The notes below the pieces were generated by a model, which was not told where the DNA came from, made no database searches, and worked only from the letters and a program-made list of their open reading frames with translations. Below, piece after piece: positions 49,361 through 57,176 of a stretch of 64,000 nt of DNA. Where the stretch lies: positions 212,589 through 276,588 of the forward strand of contig NZ_JBHSNJ010000002.1 of NCBI RefSeq assembly GCF_042657165.1. Direction: 5' to 3'. The stretch's first letter is position 1. Every line of letters begins with the position of its first letter. Source of the DNA: Agrilutibacter niabensis (lineage in GTDB: Bacteria > Pseudomonadota > Gammaproteobacteria > Xanthomonadales > Xanthomonadaceae). Made by a program: the position numbers and the translations under genes.

Positions 49361-50845
49361 TTACGAGGCCCGGCGCGTCTTCTTGGCTTCGTCCGAACGC
49401 AGCTGCTTGATGCGGTCGAAGTAGCCTTCCTCGATGCCGGTGACGTATTCGCCGTTGAAGCACGACGAATCGAAGTGCTCCATGCGCTGCTTCGGACCGG
49501 ACACGGCTTCTTCCAGATCGGCGAGATCCTGGTAGATCAGCCAGTCGCAGCCAAGCAGCTTCTGCACGTCTTCCTCGGTGCGGCCGTGCGCGACCAGTTC
49601 CTCGGCGGACGGCATGTCGATGCCGTAGATGTTCGGAAAGCGCACCGGCGGCGCGGCCGAGGCCAGGTACACCTTGCGTGCGCCGGCATCGCGGGCCATC
49701 TGCACGATCTGCTGCGAGGTGGTACCGCGCACGATCGAGTCGTCCACCAGCAGCACCACGCGGTTCCTGAATTCCAGCGGGATCGGATTGAGCTTGCGGC
49801 GCACCGACTTCGTGCGCTGGCCCTGCCCCGGCATGATGAAGGTGCGGCCGACGTAGCGGTTCTTGATGAAGCCTTCGCGGTACTTCACACCGAGCACGTT
49901 GGCGATTTCCAGCGCGGCATCGCGCGAGGTGTCGGGGATCGGGATCACCGTGTCGATGTCGTGGTCGGGCATCAGGCGCAGGATCTTCTCGCCGAGCTTC
50001 TGGCCCATGCGCATGCGCGCCTTGTGCACCGAGATGTTGTCCATCATCGAGTCGGGGCGCGCGAAGTACACGTATTCGAAGATGCACGGTGTGTGCACCT
50101 GCGCCGGAGCGGTCTGTTGGGCGAACAGCTCGCCGCGCGCGGTGACGACGATGCATTCGCCCGGAGCAACGTCGCGCACGCGTTCGAAGCCGAGCAGATC
50201 GAGCGCGACCGATTCGGAGGCGACCGCGTATTCGTCGGAACCCTCGCTCTTATCAGTGCGCTTGGTGCGCTTGCCCAGCACCAGCGGGCGGATGCCGTGC
50301 GGATCGCGGAACGCGACCAGGCCCAGGCCCAGCACCGTGATGACAACCGCGTAGCCGCCGACGCAGCGGCGGTTCACGCCCTCGATCGCCTTGAACACGG
50401 CCTCCGGCGTCAACGCCTTCTGCAGGCTCAGCTCGTGGGCGAACACGTTGAGCAGCACTTCGGAATCCGACTCGGTGTTGACGTTGCGCAGGTCCTGCTC
50501 GAACACCTCGCGGCGGAGCTTGTCGGTGTTGATCAGGTTGCCGTTGTGCGCCAGCGCGATGCCGTAGGGCGAGTTGACGTAGAACGGTTGCGCCTCGTCC
50601 GATCCTTCCGAGCCTGCGGTGGGATAGCGGCAGTGGGCGATGCCGAAGCGGCCCTGCAGCAGCTGCATCGAGTTCTCGTCGAACACGTCGCTGGCCAGTC
50701 CGTTGCCCTTGTGCACGCGCAGCTTGCCGCCGTCGCAGGTGGCGATGCCGGCCGCATCCTGGCCGCGATGCTGCAGCACCGTCAGGCCGTCGTAGAGCTG
50801 GGCGGCGACATCCGTGTTGCCGACGATTCCGAGAATGCCGCACAT
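49361..50845 (-). CDS. purF: Amidophosphoribosyltransferase
   Basis: A 494-aa enzyme for the first committed step of purine synthesis, PRPP plus glutamine to phosphoribosylamine. The N-terminal nucleophile is Cys2 (MCGILGIVG), without a propeptide. The glutaminase block includes HRGQDAAGIAT and AHNGNLINT. The PRPP-binding loop is VVLLVDDSIVRGTTS. The ATG at 50845 has an AGGA ribosome site. Feedback-inhibited by purine nucleotides in E. coli. Confidence 0.97.
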   Translation of the reverse strand: MCGILGIVGNTDVAAQLYDGLTVLQHRGQDAAGIATCDGGKLRVHKGNGLASDVFDENSMQLLQGRFGIAHCRYPTAGSEGSDEAQPFYVNSPYGIALAHNGNLINTDKLRREVFEQDLRNVNTESDSEVLLNVFAHELSLQKALTPEAVFKAIEGVNRRCVGGYAVVITVLGLGLVAFRDPHGIRPLVLGKRTKRTDKSEGSDEYAVASESVALDLLGFERVRDVAPGECIVVTARGELFAQQTAPAQVHTPCIFEYVYFARPDSMMDNISVHKARMRMGQKLGEKILRLMPDHDIDTVIPIPDTSRDAALEIANVLGVKYREGFIKNRYVGRTFIMPGQGQRTKSVRRKLNPIPLEFRNRVVLLVDDSIVRGTTSQQIVQMARDAGARKVYLASAAPPVRFPNIYGIDMPSAEELVAHGRTEEDVQKLLGCDWLIYQDLADLEEAVSGPKQRMEHFDSSCFNGEYVTGIEEGYFDRIKQLRSDEAKKTRRAS

Positions 50846-50876
50846 AGCGATGAATCCTGCTTAAGAAGAGGTTTTG

Positions 50877-51632
50877 TCAGAAGACCTGCCGGTCGTCGGG
50901 GGCCTGGCCCTGCGACGGCGGATCCGGGGTAACCAGTTTTGGATCGACCCGCGGTGCTGCTTTTTCCGGCTGCACCGGCGGGAGAATTTCGGGTAACGCT
51001 TGCGGCAGTCCCTCCGGCAAGGCCTCGGGTAGCGCGCCTTGCGACAGTGCCTGCGGTATCGCCGCCGGCAATCCACCCGGCAACACCTGCTTCAGCCGCT
51101 CCGTTTCGGCCTGCACCTGCGCCTGCAGCGACGTCCCGCGGCCTTCCAGGTCCACGCGCTGCGCCATCCAGGGCGGCATCCAGCCGCGCATCCATTGCGC
51201 CACCGGCATCAACGTCGCCACGCCCGCCGAGTCGCGCCAACCGCGCGTGCCCGGGATGCTGGTCATTCCCAGCATCAGCAACAGCACGCAGGCCAGGAAC
51301 AGGCCGCGCGCCACGCCCAGGCCGAAGCCCAACAGCCGGTCGACGCCCGACAATCCCGCCTCATGCGCGACCCGCCGGATCGCCAGGCCCACCAGCGCCA
51401 CGACGATCCAGACGGCGACGAAACCCAGCGCGTAGCCGCCGAGGTATTCGCCCCAGCCCAACTGGCCATCCGTCACCAGGCTGCGGCCGATGTCGCCACC
51501 GAACAGATATGCGGCCGATCCCGCCAGCAGCCAAGCCACCAGCGACATCACCACGCCGATCAGGCCGCGCAGCAGGCCGAACAGGCCCGACACGCCGACG
51601 ATCAGCAGCAGCACCCAGTCCAGCGCCGTCAT
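50877..51632 (-). CDS. cvpA: CvpA-family membrane protein with Pro/Leu-repeat tail
   Basis: A 251-aa inner-membrane protein. The N-terminal 150 residues hold four helices with the family start DWVLLLIVGVSGLFGLLRG and LLGFGLGVARGLFLACVLLL. CvpA is linked to colicin V production, envelope stress and purF co-transcription. E. coli CvpA is about 160 aa; here an extra tail of about 90 residues contains short LPxALPxGLP-like repeats (about 190-220). The order folC-dedD-cvpA-purF is conserved in gammaproteobacteria. Confidence 0.88.
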   Translation of the reverse strand: MTALDWVLLLIVGVSGLFGLLRGLIGVVMSLVAWLLAGSAAYLFGGDIGRSLVTDGQLGWGEYLGGYALGFVAVWIVVALVGLAIRRVAHEAGLSGVDRLLGFGLGVARGLFLACVLLLMLGMTSIPGTRGWRDSAGVATLMPVAQWMRGWMPPWMAQRVDLEGRGTSLQAQVQAETERLKQVLPGGLPAAIPQALSQGALPEALPEGLPQALPEILPPVQPEKAAPRVDPKLVTPDPPSQGQAPDDRQVF

Positions 51633-51683
51633 GGCTTGTTGCTCCCTACCACCCTTGCATCACCACCCGCGACGCCGAAAGCG

Positions 51684-52676
51684 TCACGGATGGGGTTTCA
51701 CGATCGCGTCGGCGATGCCGAGCTTGGCCGACACCTGGGCCTTCAGCTGGTCGGCTTCGGCCCGCGTGAGAACGGGGCCGACGCGCACGCGGCTGAGCAC
51801 GCCCTTGTCGGTGCGCACGGATTCCACGAAGGCACGCAGGCCGGCAGCGCGCGCGCGATCACGCAGCTTCTCGGCTTCCGCCGCGCTGGCGAATGCGCCC
51901 AGTTGCACCGCGAATCCGGTGCCGGCGGCCGCGGGCTGCACGGGCTTGGTGGCGGTGGCGACGGTGGTCGGCGTGGCCGGCTTCGGCGCCGGTGCCACGG
52001 GCTTGGGGGCAGCCGGTTTGGTTTCGACCAGCGGTTCAGGCTTGGAGACCGGCGCTGCCTTCGTCGCAATGGGCTGCGAAGGCGAAGTCGAAGGCGGTGC
52101 TGCCTCGGCTGTCGTGACCGGCTTCGCTTCCGCGTTCAGCACCACCACTTTCGCGCCGACGTCGTCGCGGACGTGGGCGGCGCGCAGGCGGGCCGCTTCC
52201 GCGTCGGCCTGCGTGGCGTAGGGTCCGATACGCACGCGGTACAGGGTGCGGCCGTTGTCGCTCGCCGTTTCCTGGTAACCCGGCAACTGCGAACCGCGCA
52301 GCGCCGTGACCACCTTGTCCGCGTCCGCGGCGGTGGCGTAGCGGCCGAAGCTGACGGCGTAATCGCCCCCGGCCGTGGCGGCCGGCATCATCCCGGCGCC
52401 TGTAGCCGGCGCTTCGACAGATGTCGCATCGTCCGCAGGGACCTCGCTCGCATCCATGCCGACCACGCCGCTCGCCGGTGCGGCGGCGGGCGCCACCAGC
52501 GGCAATTCACGGGTTTGCATGCTGCCATCGCCCTGCGGGGCGTCGGGGAGCTTGAGCGGGACGTCGGATACACCGCTTTCCGGCGCCGGTCCCTTGATCA
52601 GCATCGGCAGGAAAATCACCGCCAGGGCCACCAGTACAACTGCACCAACCACTCGCTGCTTCAGGGCGGGTTCCAT
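51684..52676 (-). CDS. dedD: DedD-like SPOR-domain protein
   Basis: A 330-aa bitopic membrane protein of the cell-division SPOR group. One helix lies at about 8-26 (RVVGAVVLVALAVIFLPML). Two SPOR repeats follow: VSFGRYATAADADKVVTAL at about 107-180 and FAVQLGAFASAAEAEKLRDR at about 252-328, with an Ala/Pro/Lys linker between them. E. coli DedD has one SPOR domain, so the second is an addition. SPOR domains bind denuded peptidoglycan at the septum. Co-transcribed with folC, cvpA and purF. Confidence 0.9.
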   Translation of the reverse strand: MEPALKQRVVGAVVLVALAVIFLPMLIKGPAPESGVSDVPLKLPDAPQGDGSMQTRELPLVAPAAAPASGVVGMDASEVPADDATSVEAPATGAGMMPAATAGGDYAVSFGRYATAADADKVVTALRGSQLPGYQETASDNGRTLYRVRIGPYATQADAEAARLRAAHVRDDVGAKVVVLNAEAKPVTTAEAAPPSTSPSQPIATKAAPVSKPEPLVETKPAAPKPVAPAPKPATPTTVATATKPVQPAAAGTGFAVQLGAFASAAEAEKLRDRARAAGLRAFVESVRTDKGVLSRVRVGPVLTRAEADQLKAQVSAKLGIADAIVKPHP

Positions 52677-52825
52677 CGAATCGGGGGGTCTCGGAGGAAT
52701 GCGCGCGAATTATAGCGCGCCCCGGCACGCCCCCAGCCGCAGCCGCAGATGAACGCGCCGCAGCGCGCGGACACTCAACCCGACGGAGCCAGCCTTGGGA
52801 GGAACATGGGTCGACGCGCTACATC

Positions 52826-54139
52826 TCAGGCCGGAACCTGCAACTCCCTCAAGACCCCGGCCACGGTGTGGAATGAGCCGAAGACCAGGATCCGGTCGCC
52901 CGGGGCCGCTGCGGCGAGGGCCGCATCCAGCGCTTCCTTGACGCCGGCATGGCGCTGTCCGCCGGCCGCCGCGGTTCCTTCCAGGCGTTGCGCGAAACCC
53001 TCGACATCCAGTCCTCGTGGCCCACGCTCCGCCAGTCCGGCGAGATGCCAGGCGTCAATGCGCCCGGCCAGCGCAGCCACCACGCCGCGCACGTCCTTGT
53101 CGCCCAGCGCGGCAAACACGGCGGTGGTGCGCCCCGAGGTCGGCGCCTTCGCGAGCCAGGCGGCCAGTTCGCGCGCCGCCTGCGGGTTGTGGCCCACGTC
53201 GACCACCACTTCAACCCCCGCGCGATCGAAGTGCTGCAGGCGTCCGGCGACATGTGCCGACGCCACGCCCTCAGCAATCGCGCCTGCGGGCAGCTTCTTG
53301 CCCAACGCGCGGATCGCCGCGATCGCGGTAGCCGCATTGCGCAGTTGCACCGGCGCCGCCAGTCGCGGCAGCGGCAGCTCGAGGGCGCAACCGATTTCGC
53401 GCCAGGTCCAGCGCCCGGCACCGGGCGGCACCGCATCGGTGGGGTTGAAGCGGTTGCCGTGACCACTCGGGGTATCGAAGAAGAAATCGCAACCGGCGCG
53501 GATCGCCGAGGCGCCGATCGCGTAGGCATGCCGGAGGACGCTCGCCGGCGGGTCGTCGTCCCCCAGGACCAGCGGCTTCCATGCGCGCGCGATACCGGCC
53601 TTCTCGAAACCGATCACTTCGCGATCCTCGCCCAGCCAATCCTGGTGGTCGAGGTCGACCGTGGTGATCACGGCGACATCGGGATCGATCAGGTTCGTCG
53701 CATCCAGGCGCCCGCCGAGGCCGACTTCAAGGATCGCCAGATCCAGCCCGCTGCGCTCGAACAGCCACAGCGCGGCGAGCGTGCCGTACTCGAAATAGGT
53801 CAGCTGCGTGTCGCCGCGGGCGGCTTCGATCGCCTCGAACGCGGCAACCAGGTCGTCGTCGTTCGCATCGGCGCCGTCGATCCGCACGCGTTCGTTGTAG
53901 GCGAGCAGGTGCGGCGAGGTGTAGGCGCCGGTCTTCCACGCGGCGGCGCGCGCGATCGCTTCGATGAAGGCGACGGTTGAGCCCTTGCCGTTGGTGCCGG
54001 CAACGGTGATGACCTTCTTCGCGGGCTTCTTCAGGCGCAGGCGTGCCGCGACCGCGCGCACGCGGTCCAGGCCCATGTCGATGGTCTTGGGATGCTGGCG
54101 CTCGATGTAGTCGAGCCATTGGGCAAGCGTCTTCGGCAT
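52826..54139 (-). CDS. folC: Bifunctional dihydrofolate synthase/folylpolyglutamate synthase
   Basis: A 437-aa Mur-ligase-family enzyme that adds glutamate to dihydropteroate and to folates. The P-loop is VAGTNGKGSTVAFIEAIA. Other family blocks: YTSPHLLAYNERVRIDG, LEVGLGGRLDATNLIDPD and VVDVGHNPQAAREL. It provides polyglutamyl folate, including for the nearby GcvT- and purine-type reactions. First gene of the fol-pur operon. Confidence 0.95.
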   Translation of the reverse strand: MPKTLAQWLDYIERQHPKTIDMGLDRVRAVAARLRLKKPAKKVITVAGTNGKGSTVAFIEAIARAAAWKTGAYTSPHLLAYNERVRIDGADANDDDLVAAFEAIEAARGDTQLTYFEYGTLAALWLFERSGLDLAILEVGLGGRLDATNLIDPDVAVITTVDLDHQDWLGEDREVIGFEKAGIARAWKPLVLGDDDPPASVLRHAYAIGASAIRAGCDFFFDTPSGHGNRFNPTDAVPPGAGRWTWREIGCALELPLPRLAAPVQLRNAATAIAAIRALGKKLPAGAIAEGVASAHVAGRLQHFDRAGVEVVVDVGHNPQAARELAAWLAKAPTSGRTTAVFAALGDKDVRGVVAALAGRIDAWHLAGLAERGPRGLDVEGFAQRLEGTAAAGGQRHAGVKEALDAALAAAAPGDRILVFGSFHTVAGVLRELQVPA

Positions 54140-54148
54140 GCCGATATT

Positions 54149-54216
54149 GTAGGGCGGGCCCTGGCCCGCCTTCGATTTCCAGATGCGTCGGAATGGCGGG
54201 CCAGCGCCCGCCCTAC
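54149..54216. repeat. 68-bp intergenic palindrome (GTAGGGCGGGC element)
   Basis: The arms GTAGGGCGGGCCCTGGCCCG (54149-54168, continuing CC) and its complement at 54195-54216 differ by one base over 22 bp. Such GTAGGGCGGGC...GCCCGCCCTAC units are dispersed in xanthomonads. It separates folC from the histidine phosphatase gene. Confidence 0.8.
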
Positions 54217-54220
54217 GTCG

Positions 54221-54865
54221 TCACAACGCCCGATGCACCGCCTCGCCGAACAACGCGGTGTGGTGGCTGCAATCGTTGAGGCGCACGACGTCGAGATGCT
54301 CGACGTCGGGCCCTTCGAGCAGGTTGAGCGTGGTCGGGGCCTGGCGGAATGACCACAGCTTCGACAGCGGGATGCCGAGGATGCGGCAGAGCAGGACGCG
54401 GTTGACGGCGTCGTGGGCGACCACCAGCAGCGTTTCGTGTGCGCCCATCCCCGCGCACGCGTTGGCGAACGCCGGCCAGGCGCGCTCGAGGACGTGCTGC
54501 AGCGATTCGCCCTGCGGCATCAGCACTTCGTGCGGGGCGTGGCGCCAGGCGTGCATCAGCTCCGGATCGCGGGCGTGGATTTCCTCGGCGAGCAGGCCCT
54601 CCCAGGTGCCGTGGGCAATCTCCTTGAGGCCTTCGTCGAAGGCAAGCATCCCTGCGCGTTCCTCGCCCAGCGCGAGTTGCGCCGTGCGCGCGGCACGGAC
54701 CAGCGGCGAGGCGACGGCGCGGTCGATGCGGACATCGGCCAGGCGTTCGCCCAGCGCGCGCGCCTGCACCTCGCCGATCGGGGAGAGCGGGATGTCTTCC
54801 TGGCCCTGGTAGCGCCCTTCGGCGTTCCAGGGAGTTTCGCCATGGCGTGCGAGCAGGATCTTCAT
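54221..54865 (-). CDS. Histidine phosphatase family protein (PhoE/CobC-like)
   Basis: A 214-aa phosphatase with the 2H motif. The first catalytic His is in LLARHGETPWNAEGRYQG, the second in LLVVAHDAVNRVLL, and Glu in KEIAHGTWEGLLAEE. The family includes phosphoglycerate mutase-like enzymes, alpha-ribazole phosphatase and general phosphatases; no cobalamin genes are near. It lies 2 bp after serA on the same strand, so a serine-pathway link, such as a phosphoserine phosphatase of the PspA type, deserves thought. Confidence 0.88.
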   Translation of the reverse strand: MKILLARHGETPWNAEGRYQGQEDIPLSPIGEVQARALGERLADVRIDRAVASPLVRAARTAQLALGEERAGMLAFDEGLKEIAHGTWEGLLAEEIHARDPELMHAWRHAPHEVLMPQGESLQHVLERAWPAFANACAGMGAHETLLVVAHDAVNRVLLCRILGIPLSKLWSFRQAPTTLNLLEGPDVEHLDVVRLNDCSHHTALFGEAVHRAL

Positions 54866-54867
54866 GC

Positions 54868-56433
54868 TTACACCTGCTGCAGCGAGAGCACGCCCGGAGT
54901 GGCGCGCAGGTCATCGAGCTGGATGTCGGTCAGCGGCTGGTCGACGGTGATCGCCGCGCGGGCCTGCCCATCGCCCGCCGCACCCAGGGCGAAGTTGACG
55001 ATGTTGATGCCGGCCTTACCCAGTTGCGAACCCACCGTGCCGATCATGCCGGGGCGGTCCTCGTTGCGCAGCAGCAGCACGTGCGCCTGCGGGTCGAATT
55101 CGATTTCCACGCCATCCAGCCGCACCACGCGCGGGCCACGATGCAGCGTCGCTTCGATCTCGCGCGGTTTCTTGCCGCCCTCGACCCGGATCCGCAGCAG
55201 CCGGTCGAAGCCGTCGCCGTCGCCGCCCACGGTCTCGGCGACGACCAGTCCGCGCCCTGCGGCTTCCTGCAGCGCGTTCACCGGGGTGACGCGGCCGGAG
55301 TGCGTGCCCAGCAGCGCCGCGACCAGCAGGCGCGTGAGCGGGCGCGTGTCGAGCGCGTCGGTGCGTCCGGCGTAGGTGACGGTCAGCTTGGTCGGCGCGT
55401 CGACAAGGCGCGAGGCGAGCTTGCCCAGCGACGACATCAGCGGCATCCACGGGCCCACTTCGCGCGCGGCCTCGGCGGTGAGCGGTGGCAGGTTGACGCA
55501 GCCGGCAACGGCACCGGTGGCCGAGAAGTCGATGATCTGGCGCGCCAGGATCGTGCTCACCGCCTGCTGTGCCTCGCTGGTGGAGGCGCCCAGGTGCGGA
55601 GTGAGGATCAGCTTGGGGTGCGCGCGCAGCGGCGAATCGCTCTGCAGAGGCTCGGTGGCGAAGGTATCGAGCGCCGCGCCGTTGAGGTGGCCTTCGTCGA
55701 GCAGGCGCAGCAGCGCCGCTTCGTCGACGAGCCCACCGCGCGCGGCGTTGATGATGTAGGCGCCCTTCTTCATCGCGCGCATGCGCTCTTCCGAAAGCAG
55801 GTTGGTGGTTTCCTTGGTGCGCGGGATGTGCAGCGTGACGATGTCGGCCCAGGCCAGCAGCTCGTCGAGCGACTTCAATGGCACGCTGCCCTTGCCCGCC
55901 GCCGATGCCGGCAGGAACGGATCGTGCGCAGCGACTTCCATGCCGATGCCCTGCGCCTTGCGCGCGACGGTGCCGCCGATGCGGCCCAAGCCGATCACGC
56001 CCAGCTTCTTGCCTTCCAGTTCGAAACCGGTGAGCCCGGCCTTCGGCCATTCGCCGGCCTTCATGCCGGCGTCGGCGCGCGGGATGTGGCGCGCCAGGGC
56101 GAACAGCAGCGAGATCGCGTGCTCGGCCGCGGCCAGAGTGTTGCCGTCGGGGGCGTTCATCACCGCGATGCCCTTGGCGGTCGCGGCTTCCACGTCGATG
56201 GTGTCGACGCCCGCACCGGCGCGGCCGATCACCTTCAGGTGGGTGGCATTGGCGATCGCGGCGGCCGGAACCTTGGTGGCCGAGCGCACCAGCACCGCGT
56301 CTACGTCGGCGAGCGCCTGGGCGAGGATCTGCGGATCCTTGATCGGTTCGGGGGCGACGACGACGTCCCATCCCGCATCGCGGAACAGCGCCAGACCGTC
56401 TTCATGGATGCCATCGCAGGCCAGTACTTTCAT
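54868..56433 (-). CDS. serA: D-3-phosphoglycerate dehydrogenase
   Basis: A 521-aa long-form SerA, the first enzyme of serine synthesis. Blocks: GRAGAGVDTIDVEAAT, NAPDGNTLAAAEHAISLL, GLGRIGGTVARKAQ (NAD-binding), HIPRTKETTNLL and LTPHLGASTSEAQQAV with the catalytic His. An intervening ASB-like domain follows, then a C-terminal ACT domain (VLLLRNEDRPGMIGTVGSQL), probably the serine feedback site. The ATG at 56433 matches the conserved N-terminus (MKVLACDGIHEDG). Confidence 0.95.
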   Translation of the reverse strand: MKVLACDGIHEDGLALFRDAGWDVVVAPEPIKDPQILAQALADVDAVLVRSATKVPAAAIANATHLKVIGRAGAGVDTIDVEAATAKGIAVMNAPDGNTLAAAEHAISLLFALARHIPRADAGMKAGEWPKAGLTGFELEGKKLGVIGLGRIGGTVARKAQGIGMEVAAHDPFLPASAAGKGSVPLKSLDELLAWADIVTLHIPRTKETTNLLSEERMRAMKKGAYIINAARGGLVDEAALLRLLDEGHLNGAALDTFATEPLQSDSPLRAHPKLILTPHLGASTSEAQQAVSTILARQIIDFSATGAVAGCVNLPPLTAEAAREVGPWMPLMSSLGKLASRLVDAPTKLTVTYAGRTDALDTRPLTRLLVAALLGTHSGRVTPVNALQEAAGRGLVVAETVGGDGDGFDRLLRIRVEGGKKPREIEATLHRGPRVVRLDGVEIEFDPQAHVLLLRNEDRPGMIGTVGSQLGKAGINIVNFALGAAGDGQARAAITVDQPLTDIQLDDLRATPGVLSLQQV

Positions 56434-56697
56434 CGCAAGCTCCAGTTGGGGTGGGAGCGCGGAAAGCCTGCGAGCCGGCACAACGTGTGGAACCTGCGGC
56501 GTCCGGATGACTGGGACGCCTGCGTCGCACGGGGCGTGGACGCGGAACACTTACGGGTCGGGAGACGGGGCCGGCTGGCATGGGAATCCGCGACGGGCAC
56601 AGCCTAGCAGAGGCGGGGGCCCGATTCGCAACAGTTGCTTATGAAATCGAATGCTCGCGGCGAGTAGGATTCAGCCTCCCCCGACAGGACGCCATCC

Positions 56698-57096
56698 ATG
56701 AACCAGCAGGTCAAAGGCCCGTTCGACGTGAAGCGCACGGCCATGGAGACGATCGATGCCGGTAGCGGCGCGACGTTCGGGCGCATCCGCTTCGAGAAGC
56801 GCTTCCACGGCGAACTGGACGCCACCAGCGTGGTGGAGATGCTCAGCGCCGGCAATCCCGCCTCCGGCTCGGCCGGTTACGTGGCGGTCGAGCACCTGAC
56901 CGGCGCGCTGCAGGGCCGCAAGGGCGCTTTCATGATGCAGCACAACGGCGTGATGGACCGCGGCCAGGCGTCGCTGACGCTCACCGTAGTGCCCGACAGC
57001 GGCACCGATGAACTCAGCGGGCTGCGCGGAAGCATGCAGATCGACATCGCAGAAGGCGGCGCACACTTCTACACGTTCGACTTCACGATCGGTTGA
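56698..57096 (+). CDS. DUF3224-family protein
   Basis: A 132-aa single-domain protein with the blocks SGATFGRIRFEKRFHGELDA, SAGYVAVEHLTGAL, GAFMMQHNGVMDRG and AHFYTFDFTIG. These match the DUF3224 beta-barrel (allene-oxide-cyclase-like) family. No signal peptide is seen. A ribosome site (AGGA) lies upstream. It diverges from serA. Function unknown. Confidence 0.88.
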   Translation: MNQQVKGPFDVKRTAMETIDAGSGATFGRIRFEKRFHGELDATSVVEMLSAGNPASGSAGYVAVEHLTGALQGRKGAFMMQHNGVMDRGQASLTLTVVPDSGTDELSGLRGSMQIDIAEGGAHFYTFDFTIG

Positions 57097-57107
57097 TTCA
57101 CGCGCAA

Positions 57108-57135
57108 GAAAAACGGGCCGGCATCGCCGGCCCGT
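57108..57135 (-). terminator. Rho-independent terminator of the S46 peptidase gene
   Basis: The stem ACGGGCCGGC-ATC-GCCGGCCCGT is followed on the minus strand by TTTTTCTTG. It lies between two convergent genes and can also serve the DUF3224 gene. Confidence 0.88.
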
Positions 57136-57176
57136 ACGATCTTCCTGTTGCCGCACCCTTAGCAACCGCGAAGCGC

